Assembly: GCA_050738595.1 (NCBI GenBank)
Contig: JBOHZR010000141.1
Span: 1 to 64,000, forward strand
Direction of reading: 5' to 3'
DNA: 64,000 nucleotides
Source of the DNA: JASHUC01 sp050738595
Lineage (GTDB): Bacteria; Pseudomonadota; Gammaproteobacteria; Steroidobacterales; Steroidobacteraceae
Numbering within the stretch: the first letter of the stretch is position 1; each line of letters starts with the position of its first letter. The notes beneath the pieces are model-generated. The model did not search any database and was not told the DNA's origin. It saw nothing but the letters and a program-made list of their open reading frames with translations. Of the stretch, positions 17,278 to 26,304 are shown in pieces. Both the position numbers and the translations under genes were made by a program.

Positions 17278-18041
17278 GCGGTACTCCCCGCATCGACCGT
17301 GAGCATCGTACCGGTGATGTTCCGCGATTGCGCTCCGAGCAGGAACTCGACGGTCTGCGCGATGTCATCCGCGCTCGCGAGCCGGTGCAAGGCGCTCCTG
17401 CGAATGATCTTCCCGCGCTCCTCGGCTGCCATGCCCTCCGTCATTTCTGTATCCACGAACCCCGGCGCAATGGCATTCACGTTTATTCCGAGCGGGCCAA
17501 CCTCCCGAGCCAGCGAGCGGGTAAACCCCACAAGCGACGACTTCGTCGCGCTATAGACCGACAGCCCGCGATACCCGGTAAAGCTGACGATTGATGAGAC
17601 GTTTACGATACGGCCGCCTCGGTCGAGCATGCGACCCGCCGCATCCGACATCATCGAGCGGATGACATATTTCGTGAGCAGCAGCACCGCTAGCGTATTG
17701 AGGCGCACCAGCGACTCGATCTGTCCGTCGGTCATCATGGCGAGCAATCCGCCCGTGCCGATTCCGGCATTGTTGACGAGACCGTAGAGAGGACCGAACT
17801 CGGCTCGAATCTCTTTGACGAGACGCCGTATACCGGTCGTTTCGGAAAGATCGAAGGACTTGAAGTGCAAAGCGCCGCCGGCGCCGTCCTCATCAGGTTG
17901 CCGCGCAGCCTCGGCGGCTGCGGCAAGCTCATCAGTCTGCCGGCGCGCGATTGCGATGACCCGATAGCCAACGGAGGCGAGACGGCGCGAGATCGCGAGC
18001 CCGAGCCCCCGGCTTGCGCCTGTTACCACGACGTTACGCAT
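17274..18041 (-). CDS. Short-chain dehydrogenase/reductase, FabG-like 3-oxoacyl-ACP reductase
   Basis: A 255-residue classical SDR. The NAD(P) motif is TGASRGLGLA, followed by NNAGIG, the catalytic Ser in NVSSIVS and YSATK with the Tyr/Lys pair, then GINVNAIAPGFVDTEM. Basic residues after the glycine-rich loop (ARRQ) suggest NADP(H). It overlaps the upstream AMP-ligase by 8 bases and is the third gene of a carrier protein, ligase, reductase operon (19669 to 17274), so it probably reduces a keto group on that carrier protein's acyl chain. Confidence 0.9.
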   Translation of the reverse strand: MRNVVVTGASRGLGLAISRRLASVGYRVIAIARRQTDELAAAAEAARQPDEDGAGGALHFKSFDLSETTGIRRLVKEIRAEFGPLYGLVNNAGIGTGGLLAMMTDGQIESLVRLNTLAVLLLTKYVIRSMMSDAAGRMLDRGGRIVNVSSIVSFTGYRGLSVYSATKSSLVGFTRSLAREVGPLGINVNAIAPGFVDTEMTEGMAAEERGKIIRRSALHRLASADDIAQTVEFLLGAQSRNITGTMLTVDAGSTA

Positions 18042-19437
18042 TGGGGCGTGCCACCTTGCCGGCTGCCGTCAGCGGTAGGGATGGCACAAAGCGAATGGCG
18101 GCCGGCACCTTATACGCGGCGAGGTACCTGCGGCACTCCTTCAGAATGTCGTCTTTGACCGCTCGCTCCGCCGGCCGGTCTCCGTTCCAGGCTCCTGACA
18201 GAACCACGTCCGCCACGACCAGCGCTCCCGTGATAGGGTTCCGGCGAGCCCTGACGAGAGACATCCGCACCCTCGGATGCCGGTTGATCACCGCCTCGAC
18301 CTCCTCCGGATGGACCTTGAGGCCGCCGACGTTGATGATGCCTCCGCGGCGTCCCGCGAAGTGGTAGCGATTCCCCCGGCGCTCGAGCAAGTCGCCGGTA
18401 TCGACGAAGCCCGATGAATCGAGCAGCGGCTCTGGCTGATCGCCCAGATAGTCCCGCGCCGTTCTCGGCGAGCGGATGCGCAACGTTCCCTCGACGACGG
18501 CCATTTCCACGTCGCCCCCCCGGGATTCCTGGCAAAAGCCGGCCGGGAGACCTTCGAGGCCGTCGTTCACCTCGAACGCGAGGCCCGCTTCGGTGGTCGC
18601 GAAAGCATGCGCGACGCGAGCCTGTGGATAGGCGGCCCGCAGCGCATCGAGAATCGCCTGATCGGCAATTTCGCCCGAGAGACGGACGTATTGCGGCCTT
18701 ATGCGCTGCGCCCCCGGCCCCATTAGCACGCGCCGCCAGTGGGACGGCGTTCCGGTGACGTGTGTCGCACGATGCCCTCCGGCACGCGAGAGGAAATCGT
18801 CGACCGACTCGTCCGGACTGGTGAGAACGAGCGAGCCGCCTCCCAGCACTGCACGCAGGAAGATCTGCAGGCCGCCGAAGCGACGGATGTCGTAATACGT
18901 CGACCAGACCGCCGGCCGAGATAGTTCTGCGCCCGGTCGAATCCCACCTGCGAGGGTTTCGAGATCATGGAGAACCATCTTCGGCACGCCGGTCGTGCCA
19001 GAGGTAAAGAGGATCCAATCGGTCTTCACAGTATCCGGGCGCGCTCCTCGCATCGACAGGGCGCAGGGGCGGCAAGGCACGCATGATCGTGGAGCAAGAA
19101 GATCGCCATGAATATCCGTCCGATCCGAAACGATCGAATCGACGGCTGCGACGGAGAGGACGTGCGGCAGGTGCTCGGGCGACAGATCGGGCGGACAGAG
19201 GACCAGCCGGCGAGCGATGCCATCGAGCTCAATCAGCGCCGCGGCCGAGGCGAGTGGATCCCGCATGAGCAAGAGGAGGGATCGACCGTGCAATCCCTCG
19301 AGCGGGGACCCCAGAGAGGTGCCCTCGATGAGATGCGTCAGCTGAAGCGAGCCATGCGCGCCCCAGAGCGAGCGTCCGGCGAGGGGAGATGCGGAGTGCA
19401 GCGCGGCCCAGAGTGTCTGCCGCTCATTTAGCGACAT
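18034..19437 (-). CDS. AMP-dependent acyl ligase, probable acyl-ACP ligase
   Basis: A 467-residue adenylate-forming enzyme, shorter than usual because the N-terminal subdomain is reduced. The P-loop is ILFTSGTTGVPKMV (about 142-155). Further motifs are AFATTEAGLAFEV, DTGDLLERRG and the hinge IINVGGLKVHPEEVE, and the C-terminal lysine motif is LPLTAAGKVAR. It overlaps the carrier-protein gene by 14 bases and the SDR by 8, so it is translationally coupled with both and likely loads a carboxylic acid onto the ACP at 19424. The substrate is unknown. Confidence 0.85.
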   Translation of the reverse strand: MSLNERQTLWAALHSASPLAGRSLWGAHGSLQLTHLIEGTSLGSPLEGLHGRSLLLLMRDPLASAAALIELDGIARRLVLCPPDLSPEHLPHVLSVAAVDSIVSDRTDIHGDLLAPRSCVPCRPCALSMRGARPDTVKTDWILFTSGTTGVPKMVLHDLETLAGGIRPGAELSRPAVWSTYYDIRRFGGLQIFLRAVLGGGSLVLTSPDESVDDFLSRAGGHRATHVTGTPSHWRRVLMGPGAQRIRPQYVRLSGEIADQAILDALRAAYPQARVAHAFATTEAGLAFEVNDGLEGLPAGFCQESRGGDVEMAVVEGTLRIRSPRTARDYLGDQPEPLLDSSGFVDTGDLLERRGNRYHFAGRRGGIINVGGLKVHPEEVEAVINRHPRVRMSLVRARRNPITGALVVADVVLSGAWNGDRPAERAVKDDILKECRRYLAAYKVPAAIRFVPSLPLTAAGKVARPNA

Positions 19438-19669
19438 TATCGTATATCGTGACGAAGTCGCCGAACGTCACCGGGAAGCGGTTGTTCTCGATGTCGGCGA
19501 ATGGGTCGAAGCCCAGAAGGTCCTCCAGCCGGGCGACAATGATCGCGAACCACAAGGAGTCGAGGCCGGATTCCGTGAGCGGGAGATCATCAGTCAGCGG
19601 CGCCAACTTAAGGTTGGACTCTTTGGCGACTTCCTGGAACTGTACGACGATCGTGTCGCGGACGGACAT
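19424..19669 (-). CDS. Acyl carrier protein (second of four)
   Basis: An 81-residue carrier protein with the phosphopantetheine serine in ESGLDSLWFAII. The ATG at 19669 has the Shine-Dalgarno AGGG about 6 bases upstream and gives standard length. It is first in a three-gene overlapping operon with an AMP-ligase and an SDR, which defines a self-contained load-and-reduce module. Confidence 0.87.
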   Translation of the reverse strand: MSVRDTIVVQFQEVAKESNLKLAPLTDDLPLTESGLDSLWFAIIVARLEDLLGFDPFADIENNRFPVTFGDFVTIYDNVAK

Positions 19670-19702
19670 TCGGTTACCCTTCCCGGCAGAGCTTGTATGA
19701 TA

Positions 19703-19743
19703 ATTGTCGCTTAGCAGACACAATAGTCTGCCATAACGACAAT
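19703..19743. promoter_or_regulatory. 41-bp nested imperfect palindrome in divergent intergenic region
   Basis: Outer arms ATTGTCG/CGACAAT (7 bp) enclose inner arms GCAGAC/GTCTGC (6 bp) around a 6-base centre; the connectors are 4 and 5 bases. It lies 34 bp upstream of the ACP start at 19669 and 90 bp upstream of the methyltransferase start at 19833, as expected of an operator controlling one or both divergent promoters. A transcript could also fold it. Confidence 0.5.
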
Positions 19744-19832
19744 CGCCTATCCTATGCCGTCCGGAACCCTGTGACCCCCATCACGAAGATCAGCCATTGT
19801 GCGGAGTTCTTCCAGTCCGCAGGACGCGGTGT

Positions 19833-20519
19833 ATGCTAACGCTCGCGCGGCGAATGCGAGACGCAGCGCAAAACGCCGTCCGCCGCGTTCAGCTCAGACA
19901 CGGTTTGCTGGCGCTCGATCGAGCGCTTCGCGCCGGCCGCCAGCCCCGCTTGGCGTTGCTCGAGCAGCTCGTGCATGGCTGGGGAAATGAAGCGTGGTGC
20001 GGCAGCGCGCTGTTTCTCGCCGCGATGTTCCAGTGGTTGCCGCAGACAAATGATTCGATTCTCGAATGTGGTTCTGGGCTCTCATCGCTGCTGCTGGCCA
20101 GCGCGGCTGTGCTCGCAGGCAGGCACGTGCATTCGCTGGAACACGATGGCGAATGGGCGGCCCTTGTCACCCGGCGGATGCCCGAGCGACTGAAGCCGAG
20201 CGTCTCGATCTGCACGGTACCGCTCAAGAGCTTTGACGGTTTCGACTGGTACGCGGTCGAGCCCGGCTCCCTACCGGCGCCGATCGGCTTCGTCGTGTGT
20301 GACGGACCACCGGCCAGTACGCGCGGCGGCCGCTATGGTCTTGGACCGGTTCTCGGAAGCGACCTCGCTCCCGGCTGCATCATCCTGCTGGACGACACGC
20401 AGCGGGTGGGGGAGCGGGAAATCGTAAACCGTTGGTGCAATGAGCTCGGAGCCGTTGTCGTGCGCGAGGGCGGTACCTACACCGTGCTGCGCGTGGACCA
20501 AGCGCAGCACGGTATTTGA
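19833..20519 (+). CDS. Class I SAM-dependent methyltransferase-like protein
   Basis: A 228-residue Rossmann-fold protein with a methyltransferase motif I (DSILECGSGLSSLLLA, about 85-100), a following acidic residue region (HSLEHDGEW) and a motif resembling FVVCDGPPAS. This fits the O-methyltransferase-like families often found in polysaccharide loci. I prefer the ATG at 19833; an in-frame ATG exists 36 bases upstream. It is divergent from the ACP operon and convergent with the IS66 remnant. The acceptor is unknown, a sugar or lipid being plausible. Confidence 0.65.
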   Translation: MLTLARRMRDAAQNAVRRVQLRHGLLALDRALRAGRQPRLALLEQLVHGWGNEAWCGSALFLAAMFQWLPQTNDSILECGSGLSSLLLASAAVLAGRHVHSLEHDGEWAALVTRRMPERLKPSVSICTVPLKSFDGFDWYAVEPGSLPAPIGFVVCDGPPASTRGGRYGLGPVLGSDLAPGCIILLDDTQRVGEREIVNRWCNELGAVVVREGGTYTVLRVDQAQHGI

Positions 20520-20572
20520 CCGCCGTCTCGGTTTCGCTGGTTTGGTTTGACATAAGCTAGCGCTGCCACTAT

Positions 20573-21096
20573 CGCACATCCGGATCGGGGCGGGAAGCTC
20601 GTGAGCGCGTCTCACGAGCACCGCAGCGAGATTCACACCGGCGTGCCGCACGCCGGTGAAGAACAGCGCGATCTTGTGCCCCGCACCCGTGACGACGATC
20701 CCGGAAGTAAACACCCCCGGTGCGCTCCTCGGTTACATCCGCGGCGAGCGCCGCCGCGCGCTGCTCGCGCGTCAACTCGAGCACCTTCATCGTGGTGTCG
20801 TCGTTGTGAAGCACCGAGCCTTGCGCGCCCTCACGGATCAGCTCCTCGTGCGCGGGGGAGAGAGGACCGGCGCCGTTTTTGACCAGGTTCCACTGGGTCG
20901 TCGCGGGCAGCGGGATGCGCATCGCCGTCTGCAGCGTCTCGATGCGGTTGAACGGCAGCCACGTGCCGTACTTCAGCAGCCCCACCATGATGGGTGTGCG
21001 ACACGCGGATATGCTCGGCGCCCGAGTAGGCGGCGGCCCCGTTGCGCCCGTGACCGGCGCGCTTGGGTCTCCCCGCCCCTTCGCTGTGCGCGGCAT
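20573..21096 (-). pseudogene. IS66-family transposase remnant (frameshifted, truncated)
   Basis: The minus strand encodes stretches typical of IS66 TnpC: VGLLKYGTWLPFNRIETLQ, IPLPATTQWNLVKNG, AHEELIREGAQG and VLHNDDTTMKVLEL. At about 20710 the frame breaks, and the homologous continuation (FTSGIVVTGAGHKIALFFTG, RHAGVNLAAVLVRRAHELP) lies in another minus-strand frame to about 20573. Both ends of the transposase are missing and no terminal repeats were seen. Confidence 0.8.
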
Positions 21097-21203
21097 CGAA
21101 AAGACGTAAAACCTAGAAATTCAGGCGAACTGCCTACTTCAGTATTCCAGCTTCACTCGCCGGAGAATATTTTTGAGTGAGTCCTTAATATCTGCGCCGT
21201 GGG

Positions 21204-22091
21204 TCATGAGGCCGGCTTCTCCGCGACGAAGATCACGACGTGAGGTCCCGCGAGAGGCACGCTACCGCGAGAATCCCCGACGATGATTCGCGTAACTCTC
21301 AGGCCATTGCGCTCGAGAATCGCCCGAGCACTCTCGATCGTGTAGGACTTGCTCAGAGGCTGTACGATCCGATGGATGAGCTTCTTCCGGACCCACCTGG
21401 CAAGGGCCACGGGTCGCGGAAGGGGAAACAAGAACTCTCTCAGCTTGAGCCGCAGCTGTTCGCCACGTGTCATGTCCCTGTGTATCAGCGCGAGGTATCG
21501 GCCGGACGGAGTCAGCACCCGACAAATCTCCGCGGTTGCGGCGTCCGGATTCTCGAAATGCTCCATGACGCCGACGCTCACGATGACGTCGAACGAGCCG
21601 GACGGAAATGGGAGCTCTTCGGCGCGAGCCATCGCGCACTGTGCAGGGGAGCGCTTGCGCGCGCGCGTCAGTGCGCGGTGAGAGGGGTCGATTCCGAAAC
21701 GTGTTGCCGACCGGAATGCCGCGAGAAGGATGCCCTCACCACAGCCGATCTCGAGAAGTGGGCCGGTGGAAAACGAGGCCGCGAGATCACTGAACCAGCT
21801 CTGGAAGCGCTCGGATCGCCCCTGGTCGATCCAGACGTTTTCATGGTGCGTGTAGATGTCATCGTAGACGTCACGGACCCGCTCCGTGCTGCCCGTGGGA
21901 GAGCTCACCAGGAAGCACGGAACTTCTTCCACTACGGGATAGGCGATTCTGCAGGTGCTGCAAGCGAACTCGACGAGCGGAGCCTTGCATTGCGGGCAGA
22001 CATACATGGGGTCGAGATCCGTTTTGTGAGCCACTCGCTCTTGCCAGCAATCCCCGCGGATTCCAGGCTCAGACCGCACTGTTAAGTCCAT
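21204..22091 (-). CDS. Methyltransferase type 11 with N-terminal zinc-finger-like (Trm112-type) segment
   Basis: A 295-residue protein. Residues about 29-60 hold two CxxC pairs (VCPQCKAP, FACSTCRIAY), a Trm112-like zinc ribbon. The class I methyltransferase domain follows, with motif I LLEIGCGEGILLAAF and motif LPFPSGSFDVIVSVGVMEHF. A C-terminal helical part resembles sugar- or lipid-modifying methyltransferases. The ATG at 22091 or the one at 22007 could be used; the second removes an unconserved leader. It lies downstream of the glycosyltransferase at 22208 on the same strand, so O-methylation of the glycan is a reasonable guess. Confidence 0.8.
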   Translation of the reverse strand: MDLTVRSEPGIRGDCWQERVAHKTDLDPMYVCPQCKAPLVEFACSTCRIAYPVVEEVPCFLVSSPTGSTERVRDVYDDIYTHHENVWIDQGRSERFQSWFSDLAASFSTGPLLEIGCGEGILLAAFRSATRFGIDPSHRALTRARKRSPAQCAMARAEELPFPSGSFDVIVSVGVMEHFENPDAATAEICRVLTPSGRYLALIHRDMTRGEQLRLKLREFLFPLPRPVALARWVRKKLIHRIVQPLSKSYTIESARAILERNGLRVTRIIVGDSRGSVPLAGPHVVIFVAEKPAS

Positions 22092-22207
22092 AACTGCCGG
22101 TCCGGGCGATCAGAGTTCTATGAAGAATCGTAACACGGATCGCGCCAACTCCGTTCCATACTCGAACCCGCGAGATGGAACACGGTCCCTGAACGACCCG
22201 CGCCACT

Positions 22208-23167
22208 TTATCCGTTTTGCTCCGCTCTCCGAGGGAGCAGACCACTTGTTACCAGCGATATCCACGCACGTACGTGAAGAGGCCAAGCTGCGATGCATCG
22301 CATGAATGCGTACGTGGCACGTCGCCTGTTTCCGGCGCGCCAGTGCATATTCCCAAACGTATACCATTCGCGAGCGATGCGCTTGCGCATGCGAAATAAA
22401 GACGTGGTCCTCCCATCCGGCCCAGTCCGGCCCCAGCGCTGAAGCGCTCGCTCGAGCACTAGAGACGGGAAGTTCTGTTCCATGGGCCGCTGAATACTGC
22501 TCGCCGCATGTACGCGATATGCGGACAAAACTGCGTCGAGCTTGTGGATAGGAGTGACACGTGAAGCCCGCAGCCAATAGTCATAGTCTTGGCCTCGCAA
22601 AAGAGCCTCTTCGAACAATCCGATCTGCGCGACCAACCTTCTGTCCATCACGACGGTCGTCGTGTGCACGATGCAATCGAGCAACAAGTCGCTGTATATC
22701 CAGCCGGAGTGCGGCAGATAGAGGGTTTCGGTCCCGTCGCAACCCTCGTCAATTTGAGGACAAGGCTCGTCCTGCCTCCATTCCCGCCACCGGTTTGAGA
22801 CGAGCATGACATCTGGATGTTTACTCAAGTACGCAACCTGCCTGCGCAACTTCTGAGACGACCATACGTCGTCTGCGTCCAGAAACGCGAGGTATTGTCC
22901 ACGGCCCTCGCGGATTCCTACATTCCGGGCTGCCGCCGCACCTCTATTTGTCTGCCGGATATTGCGAATCTTGTCGTGATAGCTCCTCAGAATTTCCGGA
23001 CTCGAATCGGTCGATCCGTCATCGACCGCGATCACCTCGATAGATAGATAAGTCTGCGCGAGCGCGCTATCGATCGCTTCCCGCAAGTATCTGGCGCCGT
23101 TGTAGACCGGCAAGATAATCGAAACAAGCGGATCTTCTGCCATTCCGAGCCCGCCGAAAAATTTCAT
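22208..23167 (-). CDS. Family 2 glycosyltransferase
   Basis: A 319-residue GT-A fold transferase. The nucleotide-sugar elements are VSIILPVYNGARYLREA, VDDGSTDSSPEIL and FLDADDVW (DxD-like), and the acceptor-domain motif is GQDYDYWLRAS. No membrane segments are evident. A second possible start is the ATG at 23143. It adds a sugar to the EPS repeat unit or a related glycan; donor and linkage are not predictable. It is divergent from the glycosyltransferase at 23473 across a 305-bp gap and is followed by the methyltransferase. Confidence 0.9.
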   Translation of the reverse strand: MKFFGGLGMAEDPLVSIILPVYNGARYLREAIDSALAQTYLSIEVIAVDDGSTDSSPEILRSYHDKIRNIRQTNRGAAAARNVGIREGRGQYLAFLDADDVWSSQKLRRQVAYLSKHPDVMLVSNRWREWRQDEPCPQIDEGCDGTETLYLPHSGWIYSDLLLDCIVHTTTVVMDRRLVAQIGLFEEALLRGQDYDYWLRASRVTPIHKLDAVLSAYRVHAASSIQRPMEQNFPSLVLERALQRWGRTGPDGRTTSLFRMRKRIAREWYTFGNMHWRAGNRRRATYAFMRCIAAWPLHVRAWISLVTSGLLPRRAEQNG

Positions 23168-23472
23168 TCGAGCAGTGTTGAGCGACCGTAGGCTACATCA
23201 GTTGCCGGTCGCGGGCGAACCGGTCTCTGGCGGCTGGACGACTGCCGACCGTGAGCTTGTGATGGCGATCACATACTCCAGCATCGGCCGTGGTCATCTA
23301 TCGGACTCCGCCGCGCTCCGGTACACTACTGACAAGCCGGCTCCGATAAATGCGAATCATCTGCAGTCGGCGGCCGATCTCCTTGAGCGGTTCGTGGTCG
23401 TGATCTGCGTCCCACAGTGTTCATCGGAAGTGTCGTGTGCGACATTACGGGCGTCCACCGCACCGATCGGAA
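23168..23472. other. Gene-free divergent spacer
   Basis: 305 bp between two divergent glycosyltransferase genes. It presumably holds their promoters. I see no clear -10/-35 or -24/-12 element, hairpin or repeat. Confidence 0.4.
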
Positions 23473-24600
23473 ATGAGCGCAGTGCGACACGAAGAGGTAG
23501 GCGGCCGCAGCGCGCGTGGCGCAGCGCCTCGAGAGGACGAATGCTCACGGAAAGTGCGCGCACGGCTGTTTTCCCTGACTGCAGATCATGACTATACGAC
23601 CTGCTTTCACGAAGCTCTCGCGCGGATCGGGATCAAGGTAACTCCGGCGCAGTGGTCGGCGCGATGGCTCAGGACGGTGCGGCGTGGCGACGTCGTGAAT
23701 GTCCACTGGCCCTCGTTTCTCTATTACGTCGCCACTTCGCGTCTGAGGACTTGGCTGCGCCTGGTGCGCACCGCGATCCTCTTGATTTTGCTGCGAGCGC
23801 GCGGCATCAGAATCGTGTGGACGGCGCACAATCTCTACCCTCACGATGGGGGTCGCGCGCTCCTCGCCCACAGAATCGCACGCCGAGTCGTCGTTGCCAT
23901 TTCGTCCGAAATATGCGTGCATGGGCGTACCGCCGCCGAGCAGGTCGGGCGTGAGTTTGGGGTATCCAAAGACAAGCTCGTGCTGATCGAGCACGGCAAC
24001 TGGATAGGGTTCTATCCCAATGAGGTCTCCAGAGAGTCCGCCCGCGCCAGCCTCGGTATCGCCGCGGACTCGTTCGTATGTTTGTTTTTTGGACTGTGCA
24101 AACCCTACAAGAATTTGGAGCACCTGGTACGGAGCCATCGTCGACTGCGCGATGATTCCCTGCTATGGATCGTAGGACGATTCCAGTCGCCCGCGTACCG
24201 CACGTCGATTCTCGAGGCGGCGGCGGAGGCGGAGGCGCGGACCGGCAGTGTGACCATACGCGACGGGCTAGTCGACCGCAAGGACATCCAGATCTACATG
24301 AATGCCTGCGACGCGGTCGTTCTCCCTTATCGGGAGATTCTGACCTCGGGCGCGGTAATGGTAGCACTCAGCTTCGGGCGACCAGTAGTTGCGCCGCGGA
24401 TTGGCAGCCTCGTCGAGGTAGTCACCCCCGATTGTGGCGTCCTGTACGATCCGGATGCAGAAGGTGCTCTGGTGGATGCGATACGAGCGGTGCAATCACG
24501 TCGCTATGGCCCCGAGCGGATCATGAGCATGGCCGCGGGATTCTCATGGGATCGAAGCGCCGCGGAGTTCGCGCGGCGCGTGCTCGAACAGCGGCGTTAA
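23473..24600 (+). CDS. Family 4-like glycosyltransferase
   Basis: A GT-B fold transferase of about 375 residues. The C-terminal donor domain shows FFGLCKPYKNLEHLVRSHR, IRDGLVDRKDIQIYMNACD, VVLPYREILTSGAVMVALSFGRPVVAP and a final GVLYDP; the N-domain includes VNVHWPS and WTAHNLYPHD. The first codon is uncertain: ATG at 23473 is preferred, and a GTG at 23437 is in frame. It is followed 81 bp later by the XrtA-type acyl ligase on the same strand, so it may share a transcript with the ligase/decarboxylase pair. Confidence 0.85.
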   Translation: MSAVRHEEVGGRSARGAAPREDECSRKVRARLFSLTADHDYTTCFHEALARIGIKVTPAQWSARWLRTVRRGDVVNVHWPSFLYYVATSRLRTWLRLVRTAILLILLRARGIRIVWTAHNLYPHDGGRALLAHRIARRVVVAISSEICVHGRTAAEQVGREFGVSKDKLVLIEHGNWIGFYPNEVSRESARASLGIAADSFVCLFFGLCKPYKNLEHLVRSHRRLRDDSLLWIVGRFQSPAYRTSILEAAAEAEARTGSVTIRDGLVDRKDIQIYMNACDAVVLPYREILTSGAVMVALSFGRPVVAPRIGSLVEVVTPDCGVLYDPDAEGALVDAIRAVQSRRYGPERIMSMAAGFSWDRSAAEFARRVLEQRR

Positions 24601-24681
24601 CGATGACCCAACTCTCGGATTTCGCTCGCAAATCGGAATAGGCTGCAGAGATTTCTCGCGGATCGAAAGGGTTACCCGGCC

Positions 24682-26304
24682 ATGAGCGAGCTTCTGTTCG
24701 AGCTGGTCCTGCGCTCCGCGGATCGCAGTGCGGATGCGCCGAGCCTATCTCACAAGAATCGAACGCTGAACTATGGCGCGCTCGCATCGCAAATCGAGAG
24801 TTTCGCACGCGGCTTGCTCGATCTGAACCTCGCGCGGGCCGATCGCGTCGCGGTCTATCTTCCCAAGCAGCCCGAAACGGTCGTCACGATGTTTGGAGCG
24901 GCCCGGGCGGGTTGCGCATTCGTTCCTGTGAATCCCCTCCTCAAGCCGGAGCAGGTCGGCCACATCCTGCGCGACTGCAACGCGCGCGTTCTCGTGACAT
25001 CACCCGAACGAAGCGCGACGCTCGCCACCACGACCGCGGCCTGTCCCGACTTGCGCCACGTCGTCCTGGTCGCGGGCCGGGACGGATCCCCTCCGGGGGC
25101 GAGTGGGGCTGACCGAGCACCGGGCAATTCCCCTGCCGCGCATCCTTGGAACGCTTTGCTTATAGATGGCCGGCCCCTGGCTGGTCATCGAGTCATTGAC
25201 ACCGATCTCGTGTCGATCTTTTACACATCCGGAAGTACCGGCAGGCCAAAAGGCGTCGTGCTGTCGCATCAGAACATGGTCACGGGCGCTCACAGCGTCT
25301 GCCAATATCTCGGCAATGTCGCCACGGACCGGCTTCTCGCGGTGCTGCCCTTCAGCTTCGATTATGGCTTCAGCCAGCTCTCCACGGCGTTTCATGTCGG
25401 CGCGAGTGTTGTGCTGATGGATTACCTCCTCGCCGGTGATGTCGTCAAGGAGATCGCCAAGGACCGCATCACGGGTCTGGCGGGCGTGCCGCCGCTCTGG
25501 AGCCAGCTCTGCGATCTCGAGTGGCCGGACGCGGCACGCAAGAGCCTGCGGTATTTCACCAATTCAGGCGGTGCGATGCCGCTTGCCGTGCTGCGCAAGT
25601 TGAGAGCCTCCCTGCCCGACACACAGCCATTTCTCATGTACGGACTCACGGAAGCGTTTCGTTCCACGTACCTGCCGCCCTCGGAGGTCGACCGGCGGCC
25701 CGAGTCGATGGGCAAGGCGATACCGAACGTCGAGGTGCTCGTCGTTCGCCCCGACGGTTCACTGTGCGGTCCGAACGAGCCTGGAGAGCTCGTCCACCGC
25801 GGTCCGCTGGTCTCACTCGGCTACTGGAATGACACGCAGAAGACCGGGGAGCGTTTCAAGCCGGTGCCGAGTCAGAACCCCGCCCTCCCCCTCACCGAGA
25901 TCGCGGTATGGTCGGGAGACACCGTCCGCATGGACGACGAGGGGTTCTTATATTTCGTAGGTCGGCGCGACGAGATGATCAAGACCTCGGGCTATCGCGT
26001 CAGTCCCACGGAGATCGAGGAGATCCTGTTCGCGACCGGTCTCGTCGCAGACGTGGTGGCGGTAGGCGTCTCACACCCCACGCTCGGCCAGGCGATTGCC
26101 GTCGTAGCAACGCCTGCGCCGAGTGCCGCAGCCGATACGGATAACCTCCTCGAGACGTGCCGGCGACAGCTCCCCAGATACATGGTGCCTCACCACATCG
26201 ACTGGCGCGATTCGATCCCGCGCAACCCGAACGGCAAGTACGACCGGCCCAGATTGGCTGCCGAGCTCGGCGGAATTTTCGGTTCCAAGGGAAAAGGCGC
26301 ATGA
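24682..26304 (+). CDS. AMP-forming acyl/amino-acyl ligase, XrtA-associated (ligase_PEP_1 type)
   Basis: A 540-residue adenylate-forming ligase. The P-loop is IFYTSGSTGRPKGVV (about 176-190). Then come FSFDYGFSQL in the substrate-pocket region, MYGLTEAFRSTYLPP (A5), WSGDTVRMDDEG and the hinge DEMIKTSGYRVSPTEIEE, with the catalytic C-terminal lysine in NPNGKYDR. It overlaps the decarboxylase start by 4 bases (ATGA). This pair recurs in XrtA EPS loci. It is clearly paralogous to the ligase at 34947, sharing FDYG, LTEAFRSTYL and the hinge. I infer that it loads an amino diacid such as aspartate on the ACP at 42783; that substrate is a hypothesis. Confidence 0.88.
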   Translation: MSELLFELVLRSADRSADAPSLSHKNRTLNYGALASQIESFARGLLDLNLARADRVAVYLPKQPETVVTMFGAARAGCAFVPVNPLLKPEQVGHILRDCNARVLVTSPERSATLATTTAACPDLRHVVLVAGRDGSPPGASGADRAPGNSPAAHPWNALLIDGRPLAGHRVIDTDLVSIFYTSGSTGRPKGVVLSHQNMVTGAHSVCQYLGNVATDRLLAVLPFSFDYGFSQLSTAFHVGASVVLMDYLLAGDVVKEIAKDRITGLAGVPPLWSQLCDLEWPDAARKSLRYFTNSGGAMPLAVLRKLRASLPDTQPFLMYGLTEAFRSTYLPPSEVDRRPESMGKAIPNVEVLVVRPDGSLCGPNEPGELVHRGPLVSLGYWNDTQKTGERFKPVPSQNPALPLTEIAVWSGDTVRMDDEGFLYFVGRRDEMIKTSGYRVSPTEIEEILFATGLVADVVAVGVSHPTLGQAIAVVATPAPSAAADTDNLLETCRRQLPRYMVPHHIDWRDSIPRNPNGKYDRPRLAAELGGIFGSKGKGA

